Source of the DNA: Saccharum officinarum | Lineage: Eukaryota; Streptophyta; Magnoliopsida; Poales; Poaceae | Length of the DNA: 64,000 nucleotides | NCBI GenBank assembly: GCA_020631735.1 | Contig: CM036191.1 | Location: 44,926,562-44,990,561, forward strand | Direction: 5' to 3' | Shown: in pieces, positions 1 through 12,742 of the stretch | How positions within the stretch are numbered: position 1 is the stretch's first letter | Layout of the letters: every line of letters begins with the position of its first letter | Notes under the pieces: model-generated | What the model was told of the DNA's origin: nothing | Database searches by the model: none | Seen by the model: the letters and a program-made list of their open reading frames with translations, nothing else | Position numbers and translations under genes: made by a program

Positions 1-440
1 GTTGCAACATGCACACAGGCGCGAAGATCACAAAAATCGGAGTTAAGACAAAGAAGTTATGAATTAAACCAGATTTCCTTTAGTAAAATAATAAATTAAA
101 GCTAAACTCAAATTTTAAAAGTTGAAAACATACTTAATAGTAGCATGAACACGTAGATTATGGAATTATAAACCTAACGCAAGTTGAACGGATCAAATCG
201 AAGCTAAAACATGAAAGTTATGGCCTATAGAAACCAGTGGCAACACTGTAAATAGATGGAAACGTATTCTAGATCTAAACCGAAGGAAACTACGTTTTCA
301 AAATAATTAAACGTATTCTAAAAATACGCTATGGACTATGGGTTCTATTTAGCGGAAGCTTAGAGACTCTTTAGCAAAAATATAGGGACGACGGGCTTGA
401 AAATAGGAAAGCACAGGGGCTCTTTAGCAAAATATCAGAC
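1..440 (-). mobile_element. Ty3/gypsy LTR fragment
   Basis: This stretch matches 44624-45063, an internal part of the right LTR of the gypsy element at 35300-46033, almost base for base. It is cut by the window start on the left. At about 440 it joins 520-bp satellite sequence directly, whereas the other LTR copy runs on for almost 1 kb more. No coding content is seen. Orientation is inferred from the complete copy, which lies on the minus strand. Confidence 0.85.
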
Positions 441-2650
441 AAAGGGGTATTCAGAGATCTTGCTGAGATGATCAAACTTGGTATTCAGAGATTTTTCATC
501 TGAGGTCATTTAGTGTCTCATTTGAGCAAGTTTGACCAAGTCAAATTTGGTCAAATGAAAAAACAACACTTTGACTCTAGTATTCTGAACTCTAAATGAC
601 TTCAAATTGAAAAGTTTTGATACCAAGTTTGTTAAAATCATCAAGATCTACAATTGTTGTTTTGGTCAACTTTACATTTGAGATAGTTTGGATGGTTCAA
701 ATTTGTGATTTTTAAATTTTGACGCCAACAAACTAGTTTTTGGAACCCTAGATTGTGTCCAATTGAAAAGTTTTGAATACCAAGTTTGTTCAGCTCATCA
801 AGATATACAATCCTTATATAGGCCATTTTTTCATTTGAGAAATTTTGAACAAAATGTAGTTCAAATTTCACAAGTGTGTGACATAGTTTTAGAAAGTCTA
901 TATGAGATTCAAGGATTTGTGACTAGTGTTTGATAAAACTTTCTCAAATGGAAAAATTATCTATGTAACAATTGTAGATCTTGCTGAGACGATCAAACTT
1001 GGTATTCAGAGATTTTTCATCTGAGGTCATTTAGTGTCTCATTTGAGCAAGTTTGACCAAGTCAAATTTGGTCAAATGAAAAAACAACACTTTGACTCTA
1101 GTATTCTGAACTCTAAATGACTTCAAATTAAAAAGTTTGGATACCAAGTTTGTTAAAATCATCAAGATCTACAATTGTTGTTTTGGTCAACTTTACATTT
1201 GAGATAGTTTCGATGGTTCAAATTTGTGATTTTTAAATTTCGACGCCTACAAACTAGTTTTCGGAACCCTAGATTGTCTCCAATTGAAAAGTTTTGAATA
1301 CCAAGTTTGTTCAGCTCATCAAGATATACAATCCTTATGTAGGCCATTTTTTCATTTGAGAAAGTTTGAACAAAATGTAGTTCAAATTTCACAAGTGTGA
1401 CATAGTTTTAGAAAGTCTATATGAGATTCAAGGATTTGTGACTAGTGTTTGATAAAACTTTCTCAAATGGAAAAATGAGCTATGTAACAATTGTAGATCT
1501 TGCTGAGATGATCAAACTTGGTATTCAGAGATTTTTCATTTGAGGTCATTTAGTGTCTCATTTGAGTAAGTTTGACCAAGTCAAATTTGGTCAAATGAAA
1601 AAACAACACTTTGACTCTAGTATTCTGAACTCTAAATGACTTCAAATTGAAAAGTTTTGAGTACCAAGTTTGTTAAAGTCATCAAGATCTACAATTGTTG
1701 TTTTGGTCAACTTTCCATTTGAGATAGTTTGGATGGTTCAAATTTGTGATTTTTAAATTACGACGCCTACAAACTAGTTTTCGGAACCCTAGATTGTCTC
1801 CAATTGAAAAGCTTTGAATACCAAGTTTGTTCAGCTCATCAAGATATACAATCCTTATATAGGCCATTTTTCATTTGAGAAAGTGTGAACAAAATGTAGT
1901 TCAAATTTCACAAATGTGTGACATAGTTTTAGAAAGTCTATATGAGAATCAAGGATTTGTGACTAGTGTTTGATAAAACTTTCTCAAATGAAAAAATGAG
2001 CTATGTAACAATTGTAGATCTTGCTGAGATGATCAAACTCGGTATTCAGAGATTTTTCATCTGAGGTCATTTAGTGTCTCATTTGAGCAAGTTTGACCAA
2101 GTCAAATTTGGTCAAATGAAAAAACAACACTTTGACTCTAGTATTCTGAACTCTAAATGACTTCAAATTAAAAAGTTTTGATACCAAGTTTGTTAAAATC
2201 ATCAAGATCTACAATTGTTGTTTTGGTCAACTTTACATTTGAGATAGTTTGGATGGTTCAAATTTGTGATTTTTAAATTTCGACGCCTACAAACTAGTTT
2301 TCGGAACCCTAGATTGTCTCCAATTGAAAAGTTTTGAATACCAAGTTTGTTCAGCTCATCAAGATATACAATCCTTGTATATGCCATTTTTTCATTTGAG
2401 AAAGTTTGAACAAAATGTAGTTCAAATTTCACAAGTGTGTGACATAGTTTTAGAAAGTCTATGAGATTCAAGGATTTGTGACTAGTGTTTGATAAAACTT
2501 TCTCAAATGGAAAAATGAGCTATGTAACAATTATAGATCTTGCTGAGATGATCAAACTTGGTATTCAGAGATTTTTCATCTGAGGTCATTTAGTGTCTCA
2601 TTTGAGCAGCTCATTAAGATCTACAATCCTTAATGAAAAAACAACACTTT
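441..2650. repeat. 520-bp tandem satellite array A (about 4 monomers)
   Basis: The same AT-rich sequence recurs with a period of 520-521 bp; equivalent points lie at about 641, 1162, 1682 and 2202. The last monomer is shortened at about 2608-2650 before CACTA sequence begins. Monomers differ by scattered substitutions and 1-4 bp indels. Each monomer carries a minus-strand open frame of 61-89 codons, which I take as a by-product of the repeat and not a gene. The array is homologous to 48925-54225. Confidence 0.95.
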
Positions 2651-2659
2651 GGCGGGCTG

Positions 2660-2866
2660 CAAAAATTTCAGGCCTTCAGTCCCGGCCCAGGCTAGGAACC
2701 GGGACTATAGGGTGGGCGGAATTGCCCACCCAAAAATACCTTTAGTCCCGGCTGGTAAGCCGAGCCGGGACTAAAGGGTTGGACCTTTAGTCCCGGTTCG
2801 GCTTACCAGCCGGGACTAAAGGATCTTTAGTCCCGGTTGGTGTTACTAGCCGGGACTAAAGGGTCC
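2660..2866. repeat. Subterminal inverted TTTAGTCCCGG repeats (left side)
   Basis: Six copies of the core TTTAGTCCCGG or its inverse occur here in alternating orientation. Two adjacent hairpins (about 2741-2778 and 2786-2822) are themselves near-perfect reverse complements of each other, so the transcript could fold as two small hairpins or one long one with arms near 39 bp. Subterminal repeats of this kind are typical CACTA transposase-binding regions. Confidence 0.85.
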
Positions 2867-2870
2867 CGGC

Positions 2871-2881
2871 CTATATATATC
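2871..2881 (+). promoter_or_regulatory. Probable TATA box of the CACTA gene
   Basis: CTATATATAT lies directly after the last subterminal repeat. It is followed by a GC-rich leader (about 2930-3110) with many CCG/CGT triplets. About 840 bp of AT-rich sequence then precede the first ATG, consistent with a leader intron. The motif is conserved at 54445-54455 in the second copy. The start of transcription is inferred only from spacing. Confidence 0.5.
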
Positions 2882-3511
2882 GATCGGTTCATCTTCTACT
2901 TTTCGATCTAGAATCGATCTCGTCGTCTCTGCAGCACCCGCGCGCACCGCCGTCGTCGTCTACCCCCGCCCGGCCTCGATCGTCATCTCTGCCGCGCCCG
3001 CGCCGCCGTCGTCATCGAGCCCCGCCCGGCGGCCGTCGATTCTCCGCCGTACGTCGTCCTCGCGCGGCTCTGCTCGGCCCCGTGGCCGGCCAGCACGCCC
3101 AGCCGCCATGCATGCATGGCCATGCATCCATAGCCTGTTTTATTTAGATAGTTTTTAGATACTTTTTAGATAGTTTTTTTAGATAGTTTTTTAGGTAGTG
3201 TTTGATATATATGTTAGATTTAAATGTATTAAAATTTAATTAGTAGTTTATTCTTAGTTTTTAGATAGTTTTTTATATATGTTAATTAGATTTAAATGTA
3301 TTAAAATTTAATTATTACTTTATTTAGATAGTTTTTATTATAGTTTTTGATATATTTAGTAATTATAGTTTTTTAGATAGTTTTTATTATAGTTTTTGAT
3401 ATATTTAGTAATTATTATTCTATCTCTCTCTCTATATGTGTTAGATTTAATTTTGATATAGTAAAATTCTATCTAGGTTTAATTAGATTTAGTAATTAAT
3501 TCTATCTAGAG

Positions 3512-3514
<3 letters not shown>

Positions 3515-3562
<48 letters not shown>
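3515..3562. repeat. (TA)n microsatellite
   Basis: This is a pure AT/TA dinucleotide run in the AT-rich leader intron of the CACTA gene. The second element copy has a much shorter, interrupted run at the same place (about 55094-55115). Confidence 0.9.
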
Positions 3563-3566
<4 letters not shown>

Positions 3567-3952
3567 TTAATTATTTCTATGTGTATATATACATGTACTT
3601 AATTATTTCCATGTGTTGAGAGAGAGAGAAAATTGTATCTAGAGAGACATTCTATGTGTTATCACATGCATATCTAGAGATATATACATATGCACTTATT
3701 CTATGTGTTGAGAGAGAGAGAGAAAATTGTATCATTCTATATGTATATATACATGTACTTATTTCCATGTTTTTGGATCCAAAGTGTTTTTTATTCGATT
3801 CCAAAGCCTATACCTTATTATTGTTTATCCTTATGAAATATTATGTGTTATTATATTTAATTGGATTTAGTAATTCTATATGTGTTATCACATGTACTTA
3901 TGTTATGTGCCATAGTAATTCTATATATCTATGTGTTATCTTGAAGATACAA

Positions 3953-6900
3953 ATGGCTGCTCCGGATGATAACTTGAATGATGACATAATGGCGAATATT
4001 ATCAACGTCGGCACCAATGTGGATGACACGAGTCAGTACTTTGCTGATTATGATGATATCCTGAATATGCCGGTGGTTGAAGATCAACAAATTGTCGCGC
4101 AAGAAAATACTGGCGAGGTATATTCGATTATCTATCATCTCTTATAGATGCATGCGTACGTATATTTGTTGTTAATCGTTGTGTTTCTACTCATGTAGCT
4201 GGTCTCTGGATCTACATCAACCACCGACAAGAGTAGGAAAGTCCGAGGGCCAAAAAAGCCATTAGAGGGCCGTTTCATAATATCAGAATTCGACACCGAC
4301 ACCGGCAAACCATTGGGACCACATGCTCAGACATATGTCAATCAATGTGGGTTCATTGCAAGGGATAGGATCCCAGTTAGTGCTCATGAATGGAAGCAGA
4401 AGATATCCACTCCTAATGTTAGTTTTGTATCTGATCGTGATAAGAACCTAGCTTGGAGAGATATCACTCAGCATTTCACATTACAAGCAGATGGTGCTTT
4501 GAAGGAGCTAGTGAGGGATTGGACAATGAAGAAGATGTCAACATTGTTCCAGAGTTGGAAGAAGACATTGTATAAAAAGTTTATCTTGAAGAATGAAACG
4601 CCGAATTTCAATGCTAAGGTGTTTGTCAAGTTGGAGTCCCATTGGGATGACTTCGTACAATACAAGACATCTCAAGAGAGTGAGAAACGTGTGATGAGGA
4701 ATCAGCAGAATGCCCGACAGAAGCAATACCATCATCTCATGGGATCAGGTGGTTATAGGAGTGCTATTCCCAAGTGGCAGAACCTAGAAGCAGAGATTAC
4801 TGCCAAGGGAATCATACCTGAAACAATAGAGAAGAACTGGCCTCAACGCGCGAAGAATTGGTTCTACGCTCATGGGGAAGCCTAGACCCAGACACTAGCA
4901 AGCTAATTTTCGGCCAAAAAATTGAGAGAGCAACACAGATACTAGCTCGTGCTAGGGAAGAAGCTGATAGTGGTGTTTTCAAGCCCAACAGAGAAAAGGA
5001 TGAATTGACATATGCCCTAGAGAATCCCGAACACGGTGGACGAACAAGAGGCTATGGGGCGGTTCCGTGGCTATAAGCATTCCCAGCAGACAGGGATACC
5101 TACAGAAGCCGCCAGAGAAAGAAGGATGAGGAGGCAGACCGAATCCGTGTATTGGAGCAATTTGTTAATGAGTCACGACAAGCATTGCTTGAATCACGTG
5201 AACGAGAAATATCTCTTGAGGCAAGAATGCAGGAGGAGATCAAGAGGCAAGTGCAGCTAGCAATGAGTCAAATGCAATCGACGCCGGGAGTCACCATTAG
5301 CCCCATTGGTCAGATGAAAAGCAGTTGTGCTTCCACGGAGCTGCCAGTTATTCAAGGTGATGCTAGGTTGCGCTTCCCTGTTGATGACATTACCGAGCCT
5401 CTAACAACATGTGAGCTGCACATTCCAGATGGTAATAATGCATCAATCATGGTGGCTATCGGGGTTGTATCTCCAATAGACCGAACAAAGACACCAAGAA
5501 TCCATGGGTCAGTTATTCAACCTGGATATGCTAGCGTCTCGGTCAATATAGTGCTCAAAGGTTACAGCAATGTTCCTCTTGACATTGAAGGCGGTGATGG
5601 GGAGAAGACACTAGGAGAAGCAGAGAAGACATTTATTCAAAGGCGCAAACGCTTCATCATCATTCCTGGGGCGCCACCGCTTCCCCTACCTCACCCTAGG
5701 TACGAATGATAGTGAATGAAATATTATTTTTCCATTAATTTTATATTGGCTTAAAAAACAATTGACCACAACTTGTTTTTGTAGCAGGGTCTCCCCCAGC
5801 CTAGCCCAATCATTCATTCCCCATCTCATCACAGCGTCGCGGGGGGCGAGACGACTTCATCCCCACGGCGATCTCCAACTCCTACACCGGCCCCATCGCC
5901 TCCACAATGATCTCCAACTCCTACACCGGCCCCATCGCCTCCACAACGATCTCCAACGCCTCCACACCAGACTCCAACACCGGCCTCATCGCCTCCACGC
6001 CGGTCTCCAACACCGCCCCCACCACCTCCACAGCGATGCACTACAAAGACGTCTAAGGTCCCGACGGCAAGGAAGACCCCAAAAAAAAGAGTTATTTCTC
6101 AAGAAATACTTCCTGAAAAGACTGATGAGCAAATAGCAGCTGAAGAAGGCAAAAAAGTGAAAGATTTTTTTATAGATATCCAAAAGCAGAGACAAGCAAA
6201 GCTTAAGGAGAAGTTGTACTTTTACATACCACGAGATCAGCTGAGGCAGAAGGTTGAAGCCCACAAGAAAAAGATGCTTGAAGTTCGTAAGCCACCGCCA
6301 CTATCAGACTATGACCGCTCCCTCGTGAAGTCACATGATGCACATAAGAAAAGGAAAAGAGCATCAGGGAAGGATGTCCCACAGCTCGGACAACAGAAGC
6401 AACCAATGCAAAATCTTGTTGTTGCTAATCAATATGGTTCCAACATAGAAGTCTATCGACCAGACAACTCTGGAGAAGTGTCGGTTCAAGACCTTAATGA
6501 TTTTTTTGAACAAACTGGTTTAACCTTGGATCAAGTGACGGGCAAAGCTCCAATCCAGAACCTGGAAGTTGATACCTGGAAGACTTATAAATTTGGCAAA
6601 AGTCTGTACAACCCTGCGGCTCTGAATGAATTGGGTACACAAATGTACTTGCTCAACAAGTGGTACATGCAGGCGTGTGGCAGGGGTGAGCAGTGGGTCT
6701 TTGTCAGATTTAGAGACCATCATTACTTCCGTGGAGATGACATCTTACATATTAGTTTCGAAGAATTGCATCAACTATTCCACTTGGACGCTCTGGACAA
6801 ATCAATCATTAGCTCCTTTTGTTTGTAAGTGATTTTTACTTTTATTTAATAAACTCACTTCCATGCGTACGTGTATATAATTATCCTCACATGTAACTTA

Positions 6901-7676
6901 TATTTATATACAGATTCCAGATGTCAGAGCTCCAAAGAATACAAGACACCAGTGTTGGCTTCATTGATCCTTATATCGTATTCAAAACCGATATTATTGT
7001 CAAGGACCACTGGGTATCTGAAGCATAGACGAATATCATGAAGTTCTTCGTGAAGCAGCACGACAAGACAACAATACTTTTCCCGTACAACTTTGAGTAA
7101 GTGTTAATAATAATGTAGTCTACACATTTTATGTAATATCAATACAACTTATATGCATGTACGTGTGTGTATAAACCAATGAAGGTTTCACTGGATACTC
7201 ATTGTCATTGAGTTAAACTCAAGTCAGTTAGTAATCTTGGACTCATTGAGAAAAGAGCGAGCACTATACCAAGATATGATAGACATTATCCAGGGGTAAT
7301 TTCGATCTCTCGCGCACAACTATTATTGAATAGACTTTGCCATAATTTATTAACGATCGTACATTATTGGTCGCACAGGGTTTGGAAAGAGTTTATTCGG
7401 CAACACCACAAGGATTGCAAGGCACCACTTAATGTAGTTGACATACCAGTAAGTAGTACTATATATACTTCCCCACGTGTTTAATTACTATATCATACTT
7501 CAATTTACGTGTGAGATGATGAGAATAATCTTCTTCTCGTACAGTGGTGTTTGCGGCATGAACCAGGTAATAACTTATGTGGATACTACGTTTGTGAATT
7601 TATCACTGCATACATAAGAAGAACTCCTGAAGATGTCCTCAGAGTACGTATATATCAATTTTTATTTATTTTTAAA

Positions 7677-7740
<64 letters not shown>

Positions 7741-7899
7741 ATTAATACTTTTCCTTTTATTTCAAATGCAAGACTGAATGGTTGAAACGAAGGGTCATGC
7801 AAAAAGACCATCTGAAAGCAGTTCAAGACTCAATAGCAGGATCCTCTAGAAAAAGTGCTAAATCCCAACGGCGAGTTCTACTTTGATCTAAGGAACTAA
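3953..7899 (+). pseudogene. CACTA-borne Transposase_24 / Ulp1-like protease gene, decayed
   Basis: Inferred exons are 3953-4117, 4199-5699, 5788-6824, 6914-7095, 7185-7295, 7379-7448, 7545-7643 and 7773-7899, all with GT-AG junctions. The start begins MAAPDDNLNDD. Exon 2 carries the plant En/Spm Transposase_24 region, with motifs such as VRDWTMKKM, SHWDDFVQYK and GSGGYRSAIPKWQ, then a charged coiled-coil-like stretch. Exon 3 opens with a proline-rich repeat (SPTPTPAPSPP). The last exons encode a Ulp1/C48 cysteine protease fold: FHWILIVIE holds the His, LDSLR the Asp and NNLCGYYVCEF the Cys. The reading frame is broken by a 1-bp deletion near 4873 (absent from copy 2), in-frame stops at 5074, 5908 and 7026, and a frame slip near 7850. 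Exon limits are my reading; the family call is firm. Confidence 0.75.
7679..7736. repeat. (TA)n microsatellite
   Basis: A pure TA dinucleotide run of nearly 60 bp lies in the last intron of the CACTA-Ulp1 gene. Confidence 0.9.
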
Positions 7900-8149
7900 T
7901 GATGTAAATTAAATGTTTATTGATATCGTTATTTTCGAGAACAAGATTATGAAAGTGTTGTATATATACATATATATCTATAATATATATAGTTTCATAC
8001 TTTATTCGAATATAATAATGCTCGAGATGAGAATTAGATGTAATTATATGCGGGCGTGTATTTATATTAGCAGCGTAGAATACGTACATAAAAACATATT
8101 ATATATTAAACAAATATGTGTAACTGAACTGAAAACAAATTAAACAAAG

Positions 8150-8370
8150 GAACCTTTAGTCCCGGTTGGGTTACCAACCGGGACTAAAGGGTGCGGCCAG
8201 GTTTGCTCGGCTGGAGGACCTTTAGTCCCGAACCGAGACTAAAGGTCCCTTTTTAGTCCCGCTCGATGACCCGGGACTGAAACCTTTAGTCCCGGGATCG
8301 TTGTCCCGGCGCGGTAGCCGAGACTAAAGACCGTTGCCGCCCGGGACAACAAGTCCATTATGTAGTAGTG
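8150..8370. repeat. CACTA right subterminal repeats and terminal inverted repeat
   Basis: Several direct and inverted TTTAGTCCCGG cores occur (for example 8156-8188 and 8218-8247). They are followed by CCCGGGACAACAAG and the terminus ATGTAGTAGTG, whose reverse complement begins CACTACTACAT. No matching left end is present, so the 3-bp target duplication cannot be confirmed. Confidence 0.8.
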
Positions 8371-8598
8371 TGCTTCTACTTATAAGAAATAGATTAATTA
8401 TAAACCGGCCTCGGTACTCTCCTTGATCGATGGTGTGTGCTTGACCTGCATGTTTATTTTTTGTTCGGCAGGATAGTCTCTTGCTCGGGCTGGAAAAGAG
8501 TTTGTTCGGCCCAATAAAGATTAAACTACTCGAGAAAAGCCCTGTAGAGGCCTAGAGGTATTGTTGGGCCGAACAAAAAGCTAAACAACTAAACGTTG

Positions 8599-9310
8599 TC
8601 ACAATCTGATTGGGCGCAGGGCGGCCTGCTCAACAGGAGGCGCTGGGATCGGCATCAGACCCGGTGAACTAGCAGCAGCGTCAATCACCGAACGGTCACA
8701 GTGCTCGGTCAGTTTTCCGATGTCGAGGCGCAAGTAGTCGACACACTCGATGGCTGACACACTCGCTTCCTGATGGAGCTCTGAATCCACGGTGTGGTGC
8801 TCCATAGTGATTTCGGAGTCAACGAAGCGCTTCTCCGTCGCGGTGTCGATGTCAATGAGCTGCTTCTCCAATAGCTTCTGAATCTCCGCGAGCATGAGCT
8901 GATTCTCAGGGTTCATAGCGCCCAATCGCTTGGCAAATTGGTTATAGTGGTGGTGTGGTGGAGGTGGTTGGTGACCCAGATCGTGCGGTGAGCAAACTAA
9001 TCGCGAGGTAACGGATTTATAGGATGTCGAACCCCCAATTCAGCAGCTCACTGAAAGAGGGCGAGAGAAACAAATAAACCGGAACCGATTGCGACGAAAC
9101 GCAGAACCGAGGTAGAGCAAGGATATGATCGAACTATATGATAACAGGTGTTAGCGTTGCCGCGCTGGATTAATGAGAACCGGAGCAATGGGGAAGAACA
9201 GAAGAGGAGAACTCGAAGACGCCAAGAGGGGGACAGAACGAGGACAGCTGTGTTAGAGAGTTGTTGAATATTGTTCTTCTTGTTACACACTGCATCTCTT
9301 CCTTCTGTTA
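8599..9310 (-). mobile_element. Remnant of an LTR retrotransposon 5' region with a gag-like start
   Basis: On the minus strand, a leader-like sequence (9310 to about 8930) leads into an open frame of 108 codons (8925-8599). The frame begins MGAMNPENQLMLAEIQKLLE and is rich in charged helix. It resembles the N-terminal gag segment of grass gypsy elements, but no capsid core or pol follows. The flanks (8371-8598 and 9311-9488) hold no recognisable gene. The assignment is by resemblance only. Confidence 0.4.
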
Positions 9311-10416
9311 AGTATTATACATCTAGAGAATGGGACAAATACACACTACAGCCACTCTAGGCCCAAGTAACGAGTGTTCTCCCGCGTCGCCCGAGCCGAC
9401 CGGCACAGCCCATTTCCCTCTGCGCCCACGCCTTCATCCATTGCCAGTAGCTTGTCGCTGGTGTAGCCGTGCTGCTAACAAAGTCTGTATTTTCTAAAAA
9501 ATATATACAAAGCCAGTGTAACCACTTATTGTAGTATATAAAGTTCATATATGATTACAATAATTATTGGGCATCAATAACAAAGTATGTATTTTAAAAT
9601 ACATACACCTCTTAAGATCGCGACAGAGGGAGTAGAAACTATATATACTAATATGCTATTAATTCAGGTTCTAGCTTTCCATCGTGTAGTGCTAAATGGT
9701 GGTAGCATATATAAGGTCATCACCAGATCAACAATGTAACGTTACAGTTGTTTAGAGATTAATGGAACAATAAAAAAGACAGGTCCCTGTAGGCAACGCT
9801 GGATCATGCTCCGTGCTTGTCAACGCTCGCCGGTCACTTTGCTAGCTACATGGAGTAGATGCAGACAGAGAAGAGCAGCAGCCGCTGAGGGCAGTGGAAG
9901 GACAAGAAGCGGTAATGGCGCACATGGAGGCTGTCGTAAGGATGTACGATGGTAGGCAAGACGTCTCCACCGTGTGAATTATTTGGTGTCTGCTATTCCT
10001 ACTGCCATGATAGCTAGTATTGTTCTGTCAAAACTAAAAAAGAAATGACCCCTCAAGGAGAATGTAGATATGTGTTTATTTTAGGTTCATCAAGGACGGG
10101 GTAGAATGCGTTTATTTTAGAGGAGTCGAGCACTACTACGACGACGAGGACTAGTCCGACACCACCGGCGAGCGGAGTAGAAACAGAGAGAAGAGAAACG
10201 ACTGACAAGTGGTCCCCACCACCTATTGGGTAATGCACGCCACATCAGCAGAAGTAGTGGGCTAAGATCCGTTTGGACCTAGGTGAGATCCGGAACCATG
10301 TTTATTGACCCAAAAATAGCTCTTTGACAGTACATGGACCTAGATGACACCCAATGTTAATTTTAGGAACCGACCATGACGACAAGAGCTGTACTACTAC
10401 TACTATATATGGTATG

Positions 10417-10571
<155 letters not shown>

Positions 10572-12742
10572 TATGGGCGGTGAAGTGACAACCAATCATG
10601 CATATCGTAGGAGTGCTGGCTGCTGGTCATCCATCGCATCTCCCTAGACTGACGACCGATCGGCTCATGGAGTCAGTCATGGGTCTTCCTCCCTAACTAA
10701 TTTTTGGTTCATGTTACTATTTTTATACCTTTTAGTTGGTCATCTTTTAGGTTTCTACTCATATAAGTCGTGTTTTAAATAAAAACTTCGCAGGGCTAAA
10801 CAAATCTTAGCAAATTGTGTTACATGAGAATAGGTGGTGTCACAAATTGTGCTAGAAAGTCTTCATAAAATGCTAATAAGAAGGTATATTTTATATCTTC
10901 ATAAAACGCTCGTCGGTCTCTTTGCTAGCTACATGGAATAGATGCAGACAGAGAACTCAGCAGCAACCGCAGAGGGCAGTGGAAGGACAAGAAGTATAAT
11001 GGCGTGCATGGAGGCTGTCGTAAGAATGTACGATGGTAGCCAAGACGTCTCCACCGTGTGAATTATTTGGTGTGTCTGCCATTCCTACTGCCATGATAGC
11101 TGATTAGTACTGTGTACCGACGTTGTTCTGTCAAAATTAAAAAAAATGACTCATCAAGGAGGAGGTAGATATGTGTTTATTTTAGGATCATCAAGGAGGA
11201 GGTAGAAATGCGTTTATTTTAGAGGAGGGGAACGCTACTTAGACGACGAGGACTAGTCCGACTCCACCGGCGAGGGTGGCGCCGACGAGCGGAGAATAAA
11301 CAGAGAGGAGAGAATGACCTAACAAGTGGGCCCCACCTATTGGGTCCACTTCAATGCATGCCATGTCAGCGTAAGTAGTGGGCTAAGATATGTTTGGACG
11401 TAGGTGAGACCCGGAACAAACTTTAGGGACCCAAAAATATCTTTTTGATAATACATGAACGTAGATGACACCCCACGCTAAGTGTAGGAACTAGCCATGA
11501 ATTTTCCTCTATGATTAACATTGCTACTTGTATGATAATTAATGTCATGAATGCCCATCCGTCTCACTAGTACTCCATACATGATGACAGACGACGACAT
11601 GAGCGGTACTACTATGGTATGGGCGGTGAAGTCACAACCAATCATGTATTACGTAGCAGACCTGGCTGCTGGCCATCCATCGCATCTCCCTAGGCCGACG
11701 ACCGCCAGGCTCACGGAGTCAGTCACGTAACTATTTTTTTGTTCAATTTACTATTTTATACCTTTTAGTTGCTCATCTTTTAGGTTTCTACACGTATAAG
11801 TCAGTTTTAAATTAAAACTTTGTAGGGCTAAAGAAATCTTAGCAAATTGTGTTAGAATAGGTGTCGTAAATTGTGATAAAAATCTTCAAAAAATGCTAAT
11901 AACAATAAAGTTTGTAGGCCTACTTGGGCTTGGTGATGGCTCGGGCTAAACCAACCTAGACATGGAAAAGTCCAGATCGATTTTAACTGTGCGGGATCTA
12001 CAAGTTGATTGGGTTTGAACCGGCCCATGTATACCAGTTTACAAAATAATTTCTAAATATATACAAAGCCAATGTAACCACTTACTGTAGTATAAAGTTC
12101 ATATATGATTACAATAATTGTTGGGCATTGATAGCAGAATTTGTATTTTAAAATACATGCACATCTTAATATCGCGACAGAGGGAGTAGAAGATATTATA
12201 TATATACTAATAAGCTATTATTTCAGGTTCTAGCTCTCCATCGTGCATGTTGTATATACGCAGGGTATGTAAAGTGGTAAATGGTGGTAGCATATATAAG
12301 GTCATCATCAGATCAACAACGTCAGGTAACAGTTGTTTAGACGAGATTAATGCAACAATAAAAAAGACAGGTCCAGTAGGCATGCAACGCCGGATCATGC
12401 TCCTGCTTGCTTGTCAACGCTCGTCAGTCTCTTCGCTAGCTACATGGAGTAGATGCTGACAGAGAGCAGCAGCAGCAGCAGAGGGCAGTGGAAGGACAAG
12501 AAGTGGTAATGGCGCACATGGACGCTGTCGTAAGAATGTAGAGTACGATGGTAGGCAAGACGTCTCCACCGTGTGAGTTATTTGGTGTGTCTACCATTCC
12601 TACTGCCATGATAGCTAGTACTGACGTTGTTCTCCACTGTGTACCGACGTTGTTCTGATATGTGTTTATTTTAGGATTCCCAAGGAGGAGGTCGGTATGT
12701 GTTTATGTTAGAGGAGAGAGAGAGCGAGTACTATATGATTAA

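Larger units (their letters stand above)
2651..8370 (+). mobile_element. CACTA (En/Spm-type) element carrying a Transposase_24/Ulp1 gene, copy 1
   Basis: The right end at 8355-8370 reads ...TAGTAGTG, the reverse complement of a CACTACTA terminus. Both sides hold inverted TTTAGTCCCGG subterminal repeats (2675-2865 and 8150-8340). In between are a TATA box, a GC-rich leader, an AT-rich stretch that is probably a leader intron, and a spliced gene. The left CACTA terminus is not found: satellite array A abuts at 2650, so the left end is either lost or lies beyond the array. I see no TNPD-type transposase, so the element looks non-autonomous. The second copy is at 54226-57434. Confidence 0.8.

Noticed and set aside
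641..2471. Conserved 61-89 codon minus-strand frames in every satellite monomer
   Set aside because: They recur because the 520-bp repeat recurs. They contain no domain and the sequence pattern is explained by modular repeats.
441..2650. Could the repeats be a CRISPR array?
   Set aside because: Units are 520 bp head-to-tail with no unique spacers, in a plant genome.
8361..8373. TGC after the CACTA right end as a 3-bp target duplication
   Set aside because: The left end is not found, so the duplication cannot be tested.
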